Below are positions 8,601-17,281 of a stretch of DNA of 42,643 nucleotides, one piece after another (position 1 is the stretch's first letter; every line of letters starts with the position of its first letter). Source of the stretch: Anaerolineae bacterium (GTDB lineage: Bacteria; Chloroflexota; Anaerolineae; 4572-78; J111). The notes beneath the pieces were generated by a model that was given only the letters and a program-made list of their open reading frames with translations, ran no database searches and was not told the origin of the DNA. The translations under genes were made by a program, and so were the position numbers. The stretch is from the NCBI GenBank assembly GCA_016931895.1, contig JAFGDY010000039.1, positions 1 to 42,643 of the forward strand, in the 5' to 3' direction.

Positions 8601-11600
8601 CACCCCAAATGGCACGCACGCTGCCGCCCTAACCCCATCGCTCAACATGACTGGATTGACTCTATCGGGAAGTTTTTGGACATCTTCTGTGTACCAGGGT
8701 TCTCCCGAAGTCATCACCTGCACCGAAATCCCATCAGGCCTGATCATCTCACCCGTATCCAGACCGTCACCAAAACCAACGGCCACTAAATCAGTTAGCT
8801 CCCCTTTGCGCGAGATCAGGATTATTTTAGACCGCCATCCAGCTAAAGCCTGGCAAGCTTCCTCAACAACAATCCGCAGGGTTTGCTTTGGCTCCATAGC
8901 CGAGATGATGGCGCTACCCGCTTCATATAAAGAGCGAAGTTGTTTGAGTCCCTTTTGAATCTCTTCAAAGTACTGCGCATTAGTTACAGCAATAGCCACT
9001 TGATCGGCAAAAGTAGCGAGCAATTCCAGATCATCGGCTTGAAATACACCGGCTACATCCAGGTTATCCAAAGACAAGGTGCCGATTATCCGCCCTCGAA
9101 CGTTGAGCGGCACACATACCATAGATTTGTGCAACGGCACCTCTGGATGATTGAACCGTTTGTAACGAGGATCCTGGTGTGCATCTGCCACCACTGTGGG
9201 TTGGCGATGTTGGAACACCCAGCCCGCAATGCCTTCGCCAGACCTTAGGCTGAGGGCATCAATGACCTTTGGGCTGTAGCCAAACGTGTTGGCCCGCAAC
9301 CACAAAGTATCAGTTAACTCATCATAGAGATAAAGGGTGCCGCGTTGCGCCATAGGAAAAGCTTCCACAGTCAAACTAACAATTCGCTCCAATACTTCAT
9401 CCAGTTCCAAAACGCCGGTAATGACCTGGCTAACCTGGATGAGGGCGCGCAATCGTTCCTCCAATAGAGTCACCTGGCGCAAGTCACGAATATATCCGGC
9501 CTGTCCAATAGAACGGCCATCTTTATCTCTGATCAACGTACCGGAAAGCAAAGCCGGGATGCGAGAGCCGTCTCGATGTTTAAAATCTACATGCCAACCC
9601 TTAACACTCTCTCCCCGGTTTACTGCCTCAAAGATTTCCTGAGCCTTTTCCACATCCAGGTATAGCCGCGCTGCAGTTTTGTTAATTACCTCTCCCGATG
9701 CCCATCCTAACATTTCTTCGGCCCGCTGGTTAAATATGTTAATCTTTTTATTTTGGTCAATAGCTATCACGGCATCATTAGCATTTTCAACCAGGGCCTC
9801 GCGCCAGTTTTTGGCCTTAACCATTTCCGAAAACAAGCGGGCATTCTCTACTGCAACTGCAACGTGAGCGGCAAATACACGGCAAAGTTCAACTTCCTCT
9901 GTCGAGAACCGGCGCAAATGGCCGACCGCATCAAGGCTAAAAGAACCTAATAATTCGTTGTTTTTGGATATTACCGGGATAATGAGGAGAGATTGAATAT
10001 CAAAATTCAATAGAATATCCCGGACCACGCCCATGGATTCGGCGGCATTGACCTGTTCAATAATAAGGGGCTGGCGGGTTTTTATAAGTTGCTCCTCAGC
10101 CGGTATATCTTTTATGGGGATATTCGTATTCACAATGCCCAATTCCGGGTATTCCGCTGTTACGCAGCCTTGCGTGTAATCCAAGTCAAAAAGAACCAGG
10201 CCGCTATGGTCGGCGCTGAAAAATTCAACGGCATCCTGACAGGCGCTCTTTAGCACCTCGTTTAGGTCTAATGATGAGTTAATCGTTAAAGCTAAATTTT
10301 GTAACGTTTCCAAATTTCGGGCCCGATGGTTAGCCTCTTCAAACAGTCGCCCGTTCTCAATGGCCAGAGCGGCCTGGGTGGCAAAAGCTCGGGCCAGCCG
10401 GGCATGCTCTTCTATGTAAAAATTTGGTTGATGTTTGTCTAGCGTGATCATTCCAATAAGTTGGTCCCCAACCAACATGGGCACTCCCAACCAGCTACGG
10501 ATGCCGGCTTGAACATGAGGTTCTTTTAAGAATACTTCATATTCGGCAGGCGCATTTGAAACAATAAAACATTCTCGGCGGCGAACCACCTCTCGATTAG
10601 GATTCTTCTCGCCATTCACCAGAAACGAAAGCCCCACAATTTCAGGCAGATTAGGAAACCCACAGCCACCAATAATCTCGAGCCGATCTCCTTTTAGCAA
10701 TTGGACTGAGGCGCTATCATAAGGCACTACCCTCTGTAGTTCTGTCAGAATTCGTTCAAAAATCTCCCCTGGTTTCAGGGAGGTTGTCAGCACTAAGGCC
10801 GTTTCTCGTAAAGTTTCAGCCTCCTGGCGACGTTGAGCTTCAGCTTCAAACAAGCGGGTGTTTTCTAAAGCAATAGCAGCCTGATCGGCCAATAATTTTA
10901 ATACCCGCTGTTCATATATCCCAAAGGCCTCACGATGGGTGCTATAGGCATATAATACCCCTTGGTTCCCTGTTTCACCAGGGATGGGCACGCCAATAAA
11001 AGACTTCACCCCAGCCTGAAGTAGCTGCTCGTCTAATATTTCATCAGCCTGGGTCTCTACGTCGGCCAGATTATATAACTCACCGGTTTGAATGATTTGC
11101 CGGGTCAGTAGGGTATTTTTGAGATGGCGTTTCCATTTTATCGTTGCCTGACCGATAAGACTGCCAGAGTCATATTGCACCTGGTTTATCGTAGGATTCA
11201 TCAAGACGACTGAACAGGATTCTGCGCCAACCAATCTGGATACAGCCTCAACAATTACCTCTAATGTCCTGGCCAGGTCCAAGCCACTCACCATGGTATT
11301 AGTAATCTTTAAGATTGTTGAGAGTAAGTCCCGTTCCTGGCGTAGACGGGTTTGTTCTGCAGCCAGGCGAATAGTTATCCCCAACTCGTCAAGATTTAAG
11401 GGTTTGGTCAGGTAACGATAGGCTCCTGCTTGCAAAGCAACCAAGGCTCGATCCATGCCCCAGCCGGTAAAGACAATACATTCTGTATCAGGATAAACTT
11501 CCTTGATTTTTTGCATTAATTCGATGCCACTCGGTTCTGGGTCAATCTCTGGCGCCGGTATGAGCAAGTCATCAATCAAGGCCACATCGTAAGCTCGTTT

Positions 11601-11747
11601 AGCCGCGCAAACTCGTTGCCAGGCTTCCTCTCCATTTGCGGCCGTATCTACCTGATAGTGATACTTGTCTCGAAGACGTTTTGCCAATGGTTCGCGTAAG
11701 CTGCTCTCATCTTCCACCAGTAACACTCTTAACAAGGCGTCTTTCAT
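5700..11747 (-). CDS. Giant receiver/nine-GAF/PAS/HATPase hybrid sensor protein
   Basis: 2015 residues from the preferred ATG at 11745-11747, which has AGAGG upstream; a TTG 16 codons earlier has no such site. Order by eye: receiver (about 5-140, with DD in LIDDLL, FTGW and LTKP), GAF1 (145-300), GAF2 (310-470), GAF3 (480-640), PAS (650-765), GAF4 to GAF9 (about 770 to 1760), helical linker and HATPase_c (about 1890-2010). Each GAF ends in an A-[IV]-x-N-x-[RQ]-like signalling helix. The HATPase has N (DNAVKA), G1 (DTGSGIP) and G2 (GLGMGL) boxes, so it should bind ATP. The dimerisation helix lacks a usual H-E-x-x-N/P box; the nearest His is in AWRHTI. Cytoplasmic, with no membrane helices. It lies 52 bp after the S1-kinase gene. 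Likely an integrator of several small-molecule or redox signals; ligands unknown. Confidence 0.93.
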   Translation of the reverse strand: MKDALLRVLLVEDESSLREPLAKRLRDKYHYQVDTAANGEEAWQRVCAAKRAYDVALIDDLLIPAPEIDPEPSGIELMQKIKEVYPDTECIVFTGWGMDRALVALQAGAYRYLTKPLNLDELGITIRLAAEQTRLRQERDLLSTILKITNTMVSGLDLARTLEVIVEAVSRLVGAESCSVVLMNPTINQVQYDSGSLIGQATIKWKRHLKNTLLTRQIIQTGELYNLADVETQADEILDEQLLQAGVKSFIGVPIPGETGNQGVLYAYSTHREAFGIYEQRVLKLLADQAAIALENTRLFEAEAQRRQEAETLRETALVLTTSLKPGEIFERILTELQRVVPYDSASVQLLKGDRLEIIGGCGFPNLPEIVGLSFLVNGEKNPNREVVRRRECFIVSNAPAEYEVFLKEPHVQAGIRSWLGVPMLVGDQLIGMITLDKHQPNFYIEEHARLARAFATQAALAIENGRLFEEANHRARNLETLQNLALTINSSLDLNEVLKSACQDAVEFFSADHSGLVLFDLDYTQGCVTAEYPELGIVNTNIPIKDIPAEEQLIKTRQPLIIEQVNAAESMGVVRDILLNFDIQSLLIIPVISKNNELLGSFSLDAVGHLRRFSTEEVELCRVFAAHVAVAVENARLFSEMVKAKNWREALVENANDAVIAIDQNKKINIFNQRAEEMLGWASGEVINKTAARLYLDVEKAQEIFEAVNRGESVKGWHVDFKHRDGSRIPALLSGTLIRDKDGRSIGQAGYIRDLRQVTLLEERLRALIQVSQVITGVLELDEVLERIVSLTVEAFPMAQRGTLYLYDELTDTLWLRANTFGYSPKVIDALSLRSGEGIAGWVFQHRQPTVVADAHQDPRYKRFNHPEVPLHKSMVCVPLNVRGRIIGTLSLDNLDVAGVFQADDLELLATFADQVAIAVTNAQYFEEIQKGLKQLRSLYEAGSAIISAMEPKQTLRIVVEEACQALAGWRSKIILISRKGELTDLVAVGFGDGLDTGEMIRPDGISVQVMTSGEPWYTEDVQKLPDRVNPVMLSDGVRAAACVPFGVRDCNIGVMWIHYRVPRIFLPTETEALRLYANQAAIAYDNTRRMRELEHLHQAAEKLASVASVQEVLQQVVKSAKEVLEADSVVIWSYDDIRHTFLPDELITEGIRPKLVERFRKDEPRSGGTAEVVMERKYVAISNTDDPEYAFLGPIGHGLRGTIGVRAFQGISLQVGQETLGVLYVNYKLPRTFGREDKITLETFANHAALTLKKARLLEQVSRTRDTAKIVARVSVLENLQSTLHSIVKGTYEALQCDAVTLYTYDQTRDEFGFPPTMFGVHNEEEVLKIGSVVRESVVRNILALDKPYIAEDASSDPIVGGVFVQREGIKSSVSILLKVGSQKVGVMFINYRSHHRFTGEELNNIELFSYQAAIAISNARLLADMSHRRMQLQTVAEVSKSTSTILDPDVLISQAVNLIRQRFNVYYVGLFLTDETGEYLVLRAGTDEAGQKMLKEKHKLPIGGHSMVGWSAAHRQARIAPDVDKDDVHFDNPYLPKTRSELSLPLISRDQCIGALTVQSVKEAAFSQEDIAILQTMADQLAIAIENARLYQAEQQRNKELSGLHRISQTISSLTDIQEVYQRVNESIAELTNVQMCAILLYDEVERKLVCQLPLYGVPDALGQKYHIPLDKDDLATLWETMPHLILNEAEGDPLVTALGLNDLIKEAGLRDTLLVKLVVGRRNIGIIQASNKLDGMPFNEDDARLLRIFAGQAAAVIENARLYEQLKQTNEDLRRTKGLVGARTAVAWMGMTSSAWRHTIEKHALTIQEQAQLLHRDFKQLSSHSEQTKISKRAATIERLAAQILKKPITPPLSTEAGMELVSINELVSERAKQLWQNDPYKKTVLCFDLQLPAHLTLWLSPEWLRRAFDILVDNAVKAVDGCKIQEIIIGTQLTNAGVEISVSDTGSGIPQELRDKIGYEPIQKPDEAKGLGMGLLMVQTIVQTYGGEVRVAVTGPKGTKMVIWLPVKKQ

Positions 11748-11799
11748 TTCGCTATGCCTCTTGATGGTGCATATTCTACGTAATCGCTTCAACAAACCT

Positions 11800-14094
11800 T
11801 TATGAACTCTGTGGCAGTTCTACCCGGAAGGTAGTACCCATTGGAATAATGCTTTCCTCAACTACAATCCCCCCACCCATGGACTCTACCAAGCTTCGCG
11901 CAATGAATAATCCCAGCCCTGTCCCGCCAGGTCGGCTTGAAAAACCAAGAGCAAAGATGCTTTCCCAAAGTTGGCTATGAATGCCAGGGCCAACGTCGGT
12001 AAACCTTATCCTAACGGGACATTCTTTGTTTGTTTCCCAATTAGTGGTAATAAACAATACTCGTTGACCATCAGGCCACTGTTCCGTTTTCCGGGCAATC
12101 TGTTGGATTGCATTAAGTATCAGATTAGTAAATATCTGTTGTAAGCGCACTATACCACCCTTGACCGTAGGTAAATCTAAAGTAAGTTCAGTTTTGACCC
12201 GTACCCGGTAGTGGTGAATAGTAGGGCGCAACAATTTCACCGTTCGTTGCACTACCTCATTAACATTTACCTCTTCTTCGTATTCAGTTCGCATCAATTC
12301 TCTAAAAAGCTCTACCGTGCTTTTTAGATCCAGGGTTACTTTTAACAATTGGTCAGTAGTGTTTTCCAACTCAGTTACGCTGAAAGAATCTGTAGACCCT
12401 CCTTGTTGCCAACTCGCGCAGTCCGCTCGTAAGTTACGAAGCTGGATTTCTAAACCCGAAATTTTGTTATATACCTCATGGCTAAATCCAGCGGCCAATT
12501 GGCCACTCAAAAGGAGAGGATTAACAGCCTCAATACGCTGTTCTAAGGCTTGACTTTCCAGGGCGACACTAAATAATAGGGCCATTGCCCGGGCATCTCG
12601 CAGGCGATAACGAGCAAAAGCATTTGCAGTACGGTGGAATAAGAAGAGGGCATGGTGCACCTCGCCACCCGCCGAAATGGGTACGCCCAAACACGACTCA
12701 AAGACCACCAGGTCTAACAGCTTATCAAATCGGCGCATCGCTTGCTGTGAGACACAGGCTTCGAAAATATCACCCCGTTCACAAATCACGTCTTTTACGG
12801 GACTCTCTCCCAAAGCATAGATTGCTTCCTGATCCAAGGGCAAGTGTCCAACTTGGACCACAATTGATATCTGTTGCGAATCTGGGGCCAGATAAAAAAT
12901 CAAACCCTGTTCAGCCTGAGTAAACCGAACCAACTCTCGCAAACCGGCCTCAAAACGAAGCGGAAGAGGCAACCCGCTATGCATTGTCCCTGTTAGTTGC
13001 TGAAATACATTGGGCGATTCTTTAGGTTTTACCTTTGAGGTTGACTTCCAAAAGTTAGATATTTGGCCTTGTCTCAACAGAATGAATGATTCGTAAATTT
13101 CTTCTAAGTTCAAGGGTTTAGCAAAAATATCGCTGATGCCCAATGCCTCCAACTCTTCACTCCGTTGGGCAATCCATTCTGGGATGCTCATGACAGCCAC
13201 CTTAGTATTTGGCGCTACTTGTACCAGTGTTTTGATAAAGTCTAAACCATCTTTGCCGGATAGGTCCAAATCAATTAAAGCTACGCCGTATGTTCGCTGA
13301 TATAAGTAGGATAGCGCTTGTTCAACTGATCCAGCTCCTTCGGCAGCAAAGCCCAAGCGGCTTAACCATGCTACCAGAGGCTCTCTTACCTCGTCATGAT
13401 CGTCTACTACCAAGACCCTTCCTATCTTCTCAACCAAACTTGAGTCAACATCTCTTGACCCTACTGTATGAGGGGCAATATCGTCTCTTTCAAAATCACC
13501 CTTTACCCCTTCTCCTTTAATACCTTCTCTTTGGCCCAGAGAATCCAGCATCTGCCCCACCAAGATTTCATGCTTCATCTGTTGCCGAATACTAAGCTTT
13601 ACTCGTCTCTTCTGTTTGTCAAGAAAGGTTATCATTGCCTTCACATGGTCACCAACCCAAAAGAGAGCTTTGGGTTGCTTCACCGACCAGGGCGCCAATT
13701 CGGCCAAAGGAATAAACCCATCTATGCCAGGTACGATTTGGACATATACTCCCCTTGCTGATAGATTCTTAACCGTAGCCGTGATCGTATCCCTCACGTT
13801 GTAGGACCGCAGAAATGTATCCCAGGGATCCGGTTCTGCCCGACGGACACTCAACTCTAAATTTTGATTAGGCGTAGCCAGACCAATAACTAGGCCTTTT
13901 ATTTCGTCCCCTTCTGATACTATCTGATCAGGGTCCAGATTACCAGCCTGGGTCAACTCTCGTCGGCGGATGAAAGCCTGGGTCCCATCCGATAAACGAA
14001 CAAAGACTCCAAAGGGAAAAATTTGTTCAACATGAGCAACAATCATCTGGTTAATTTGATAAACATTATCTTTGTAGTTACTCAACTCTAACAC
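11800..14094 (-). CDS. S1-S1-receiver-GAF-histidine kinase fusion
   Basis: 764 residues. Two S1 OB-fold repeats occupy 14-84 and 99-170 (FPFGVFVRL..QAFIRR and LSARGVYVQI..IDGFIPLAEL, each closing with an LS[VI]R end). A linker follows, then a receiver at 225-345 (D231/D232, D275, K326), a GAF-like domain at about 375-515, a HisKA-like helix with H539 in FSHEVYNKIS, and HATPase_c with N661, G1 DVGPG (700-704) and G2 GTGLGLF. The kinase core looks complete. S1 domains bind RNA in ribosomal protein S1, RNase E and PNPase, so an RNA- or ribosome-linked signal is suggested but not shown. The start is uncertain: the GTG at 14092-14094 opens the frame just ahead of the first S1 repeat but has no clear ribosome-binding site. 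It is first in the transcript and 52 bp before the giant kinase. Confidence 0.92.
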   Translation of the reverse strand: MLELSNYKDNVYQINQMIVAHVEQIFPFGVFVRLSDGTQAFIRRRELTQAGNLDPDQIVSEGDEIKGLVIGLATPNQNLELSVRRAEPDPWDTFLRSYNVRDTITATVKNLSARGVYVQIVPGIDGFIPLAELAPWSVKQPKALFWVGDHVKAMITFLDKQKRRVKLSIRQQMKHEILVGQMLDSLGQREGIKGEGVKGDFERDDIAPHTVGSRDVDSSLVEKIGRVLVVDDHDEVREPLVAWLSRLGFAAEGAGSVEQALSYLYQRTYGVALIDLDLSGKDGLDFIKTLVQVAPNTKVAVMSIPEWIAQRSEELEALGISDIFAKPLNLEEIYESFILLRQGQISNFWKSTSKVKPKESPNVFQQLTGTMHSGLPLPLRFEAGLRELVRFTQAEQGLIFYLAPDSQQISIVVQVGHLPLDQEAIYALGESPVKDVICERGDIFEACVSQQAMRRFDKLLDLVVFESCLGVPISAGGEVHHALFLFHRTANAFARYRLRDARAMALLFSVALESQALEQRIEAVNPLLLSGQLAAGFSHEVYNKISGLEIQLRNLRADCASWQQGGSTDSFSVTELENTTDQLLKVTLDLKSTVELFRELMRTEYEEEVNVNEVVQRTVKLLRPTIHHYRVRVKTELTLDLPTVKGGIVRLQQIFTNLILNAIQQIARKTEQWPDGQRVLFITTNWETNKECPVRIRFTDVGPGIHSQLWESIFALGFSSRPGGTGLGLFIARSLVESMGGGIVVEESIIPMGTTFRVELPQSS

Positions 14095-14182
14095 CCAATG
14101 CAGATTTAAACAATCTTACTTATTTGGTCATAGGCTTTTTTACGTTATACACCAAGATGTCACACTCGAAAATTACATATAT

Positions 14183-14209
14183 ATGATAACAAGATTACAT
14201 TTGAGTCAA
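14183..14209 (-). promoter_or_regulatory. Weak promoter candidate for the kinase block
   Basis: On the minus strand TTGACT (14209-14204) is followed after 15 bp by TATCAT (14188-14183). The spacing is short, so support is low. It lies about 90 bp before the GTG of the S1-kinase gene, in the 386-bp divergent gap 14095-14480. Apart from this and the glpK control region, the gap is AT-rich and shows nothing else I can name. Confidence 0.25.
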
Positions 14210-14407
14210 GTAGACGTAAAACCACCGGATTTAGGAAATGTGTTGTGTCATAGTTTCTTCTGGAAATGATAATGCTTTCTTTGGGATAAATTTTTGTAAT
14301 CAATGAGAGGACTCATCGAAAAAAGAATTATCGAATTGAAATTGTACAAGCCAATACCCAGACTGGCCTGATAAGTGCCCCCACTCCTTCCCCAGCCACC
14401 CCCAAAT

Positions 14408-14437
14408 TTGACAATTAAGCCGGAGTTGAGGCATAGT
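14408..14437 (+). promoter_or_regulatory. Candidate glpK promoter
   Basis: A consensus TTGACA (14408-14413) is followed after 18 bp by CATAGT (14432-14437, four of six matches to TATAAT). Transcription would begin near 14444 and leave a leader of about 36 nt containing AAAGGAG at 14468-14474. Confidence 0.5.
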
Positions 14438-14444
14438 TCAACTC
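14423..14444. promoter_or_regulatory. Operator-like palindrome over the glpK promoter
   Basis: A perfect 7-bp inverted repeat, GAGTTGA (14423-14429) and TCAACTC (14438-14444), with an 8-bp centre. It overlaps the spacer, the -10 box and the likely start point of the glpK promoter. That is where a dimeric repressor would act. The regulator is unknown and is not encoded next to it. Confidence 0.45.
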
Positions 14445-14480
14445 AAACATTGAGCCATTCTCAGGTCAAAGGAGCCTAAA

Positions 14481-15992
14481 ATGACCCAATACATTGCCGC
14501 TATTGACCAAGGTACCACCAGCACCCGCTGTATGATTTTCAACCACGCCGGCCAATCGGTTGGCCTGCACCAGTTGGAACATCAACAAATCTATCCCCAG
14601 CCGGGCTGGATAGAGCACGACCCCCTGGAAATCTGGGCGCGCACCCAGGACGTCATCAAAGAAGCTATGGCCCAGGCTGGAGCTAAAGCAGAAGACATCG
14701 CCGCGGTGGGCATCACCAACCAGCGCGAGACCACCCTGGTGTGGGATAAAAACACCGGCCAACCCTATTACAACGCCATCGTTTGGCAAGACACGCGCAC
14801 CGACAAAATCTGTCGGCAACTGGCCCAGGACGGCGGGCAGGATCGCTTCCGGGCGCAAGTGGGTCTACCCCTGGCCACCTACTTTTCCGGGCCCAAAGTA
14901 AAATGGCTACTGGACAACGTTGCCGGCCTGCGCCAGGCCGCGGCAAAAGGTAATGCCCTCTTTGGCAACATTGACACCTGGCTCATCTGGAACCTGACCG
15001 GCGGGCCTGAAGGCGGCGCGCACGTCACCGACGTTACCAACGCCTCTCGGACCATGTTGATGAATCTGGCCGACGTAAGTTGGAATGACGACATCATCAC
15101 CGCTATGTCCATCCCCAGGTCTATGCTGCCCCACATTCGCCCCTCCAGCGACCCCACCTTCTACGGCTACACCCTGCCCAACGGTCCCTTTGGCGGCAAA
15201 ATCCCGGTGTGTGGCGATGTGGGCGACCAGCAAGCCGCCACCGTGGGCCAGGCCTGCTTTAGCGCGGGCGAAGCCAAAAACACCTACGGCACCGGCTGTT
15301 TTATGCTGCTCAATACCGGCCCGCAGTTGGTAGCCTCCCAAAGCGGCCTACTCACCACCGTTTGTTATCAGTTTGGCGATGCCCCCCCGGTTTACGCCCT
15401 GGAAGGCTCCATTGCCATTACCGGCGCGCTGGTGCAGTGGCTACGCGATAACCTGGGTCTGATTGACACCTCCGCCCAGGTGGAAACCCTGGCCGGCGCC
15501 GTGGAGGACAACGGCGGTCTTTATTTTGTCCCGGCCTTTTCCGGCCTTTTTGCCCCCTACTGGCGCAGCGATGCGCGAGGAGCCATCGTTGGCCTCACCC
15601 GCTACATCAACAAAGGCCACTTTGCCCGCGCCGCGCTGGAAGCCACCGCTTACCAAACCCGCGAAGTGTTGGACGCAATGAACGCCGACTCCGGCTTTGA
15701 CCTCAAAGCGTTGAAAGTGGACGGGGGCATGGTTTACAATGACTTGCTTATGCAATTCCAGGCCGACGTGTTAGGCGTGCCGGTCATTCGCCCCAAAGTG
15801 GCCGAAACCACCGCCCTGGGCGCAGCCTACGCTGCCGGGCTGTCCATTGGTTTCTGGAAAGATACCGCCGAAATGCGGCAAAATTGGGGCATAGATAAAA
15901 TCTGGCAACCCTCCGCCGACGACACGGCCCGCACCACCAACTACGCCCTGTGGAAAAAGGCCGTTACCCGCACCTTTAACTGGATTGAGTAG
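14481..15992 (+). CDS. glpK: Glycerol kinase
   Basis: 503 residues, the usual length for GlpK. It transfers phosphate from ATP to glycerol to give sn-glycerol 3-phosphate for lipid synthesis or catabolism, in the cytoplasm. FGGY-kinase features are clear: the phosphate loop [11 protein letters not shown] at the N-terminus, GWIEHDP, NQRET, the GDVGDQQAA active-site stretch with the catalytic Asp, NTYGTGCF, and the C-terminal KVDGGM and ETTALGAAY motifs. The ATG has AAAGGAG 6 nt upstream. No glpF, glpD or glpT homologue lies nearby, so it seems to be a single-gene unit with its own promoter and palindromic site. Its codon use is G+C-rich, in contrast to the kinase block on the left. Confidence 0.98.
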   Translation: MTQYIAAIDQGTTSTRCMIFNHAGQSVGLHQLEHQQIYPQPGWIEHDPLEIWARTQDVIKEAMAQAGAKAEDIAAVGITNQRETTLVWDKNTGQPYYNAIVWQDTRTDKICRQLAQDGGQDRFRAQVGLPLATYFSGPKVKWLLDNVAGLRQAAAKGNALFGNIDTWLIWNLTGGPEGGAHVTDVTNASRTMLMNLADVSWNDDIITAMSIPRSMLPHIRPSSDPTFYGYTLPNGPFGGKIPVCGDVGDQQAATVGQACFSAGEAKNTYGTGCFMLLNTGPQLVASQSGLLTTVCYQFGDAPPVYALEGSIAITGALVQWLRDNLGLIDTSAQVETLAGAVEDNGGLYFVPAFSGLFAPYWRSDARGAIVGLTRYINKGHFARAALEATAYQTREVLDAMNADSGFDLKALKVDGGMVYNDLLMQFQADVLGVPVIRPKVAETTALGAAYAAGLSIGFWKDTAEMRQNWGIDKIWQPSADDTARTTNYALWKKAVTRTFNWIE

Positions 15993-16091
15993 GGCCTGAT
16001 CAAACTGTGGCTGACTTACCCCTGCTGAAAGCTGATTTTCAAAGATGAAGCGACCCTCCTCACTGGTTAAGCTTAATGGCTTTATCATCAC

Positions 16092-16145
16092 CGACGAATA
16101 ACAAACGGCGAAAGTTGGTCGTCGGTCATTCGTCGTTGGTCATTG
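16092..16145. repeat. Degenerate GGTCRTTSGTC repeat, copy 1
   Basis: Short tandem variants of GGTCGTCGGTCATTCGTCGT follow GCGAAAGTT. A related stretch occurs at 30632-30682. Both lie in spaces between genes. The gap 15993-16198 shows no clear terminator for glpK apart from this repeat. Confidence 0.5.
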
Positions 16146-16198
16146 ACGGAACATTCAAAATGTGATAAGGCCTGATAATAACTCGCAAGGATAAATTT

Positions 16199-17281
16199 AT
16201 GCTAAACATACTTGTTATGGGCGCAGGAGCTTTAGGCTCTTTTATCGGCGGCCACCTCTTCGCCGCCGGCCATCAAGTCACTCTGGTGGGGTTGTCTACC
16301 CTCATCCCCAAAATAGCCGCCGATGGGTTAACCTTACGCTGGCCCAACCGGCCGGCGCAAACAATCTTTCCCGGCACCGCCACCACCGTAGTTGGCCCGG
16401 AAACAGCATACGACTTCGTTCTGCTCGCGGTCAAATCGCCGGACACAGCCACGGCCGTGAAACAACTGGCTACCCTACCCCTGGCCGGCCGCAAAACTTA
16501 CTTTGTCTCCTTCCAGAACGGCATTGGCAACGAGGAACAATTGGCGGCGGAATTTGGCCGGCAGCAAGTTATTGCCGGCACCGTCACTATTCCCATCAGC
16601 GTGCCGGAACTGGGCGTAATTGAAGTGAGCAAAGCCAAAGGCGGCCTGGGTCTGGCTCCGCTGGCTGCCGAGCAGCCGGTCAACCTGCTGGCCGGCGCGC
16701 TGAACCAGGCCGGCCTGCCCACCGCCACCTACCCCGATTACCGGGCCATGAAGTGGTCAAAATTATTGCTAAACATTGTCAACAACGCTTCCAGCGCCAT
16801 TTTAAACCAGCCGCCCGCCGAAATTATTGCCCACCCTCAACTGTTCAACCTAGAAATCGAAGCCCTGCGGGAAGGCGCAGCCGTAATGAAAGCGCAGGGC
16901 CTTAAAGCAGTCAATCTTCCCGGCTATCCCGTTGACTGGCTGGTTCGGTTGGTGTCTGCCCGCTGGCTTCCCCTGGCCGCAAAACGAACCATTCTGCGCC
17001 CCTTTATGGTTAGCGGGCGGGGAACCAAAATGCCTTCGCTGCAAATTGACCTGGCTGCCGGACAACCCACGTCGGAAGTGGGCGTGCTGAACGGGGCTAT
17101 TGCGCGGGCGGGGCAAAATGCAGGCATTCCTACCCCCGCCAACCAAACTTTAACCGAGCTTTTGAACGGCCTGGTGTCGGGCCAACTGGCCTGGACCGAT
17201 TATCAGCGCCGGCCGGATAAGTTACTCCAAACTGTCCGTCAAACACAATCCCCAGACTCTAAAGGTTTGAGAGACCTTTAG
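16199..17281 (+). CDS. panE: 2-dehydropantoate 2-reductase (ketopantoate reductase)
   Basis: 360 residues, slightly longer than E. coli PanE (about 303). It reduces ketopantoate to pantoate with NADPH in the pantothenate/CoA pathway, in the cytoplasm. The Rossmann motif GAGALGSFIGG is at residues 8-18, N107 is in FQNGIGNE, and K188 in MKWSKLLLN matches the catalytic Lys of the ApbA/PanE C-terminal domain. AAGGA lies 7 nt before the ATG. No other pantothenate gene is adjacent. The ApbA family also holds paralogues of unknown substrate, so the exact substrate is likely but not certain. The last codons and the stop lie inside the stem of an intrinsic terminator, and the final residues (SKGLRDL) look like a read-through of that repeat. 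Confidence 0.88.
   Translation: MLNILVMGAGALGSFIGGHLFAAGHQVTLVGLSTLIPKIAADGLTLRWPNRPAQTIFPGTATTVVGPETAYDFVLLAVKSPDTATAVKQLATLPLAGRKTYFVSFQNGIGNEEQLAAEFGRQQVIAGTVTIPISVPELGVIEVSKAKGGLGLAPLAAEQPVNLLAGALNQAGLPTATYPDYRAMKWSKLLLNIVNNASSAILNQPPAEIIAHPQLFNLEIEALREGAAVMKAQGLKAVNLPGYPVDWLVRLVSARWLPLAAKRTILRPFMVSGRGTKMPSLQIDLAAGQPTSEVGVLNGAIARAGQNAGIPTPANQTLTELLNGLVSGQLAWTDYQRRPDKLLQTVRQTQSPDSKGLRDL

Noticed and set aside
14466-15341. Long minus-strand frames opposite glpK
   Set aside because: They mirror a clear glycerol kinase in G+C-rich codons and show Gly/Ala/Arg-rich shadow composition.
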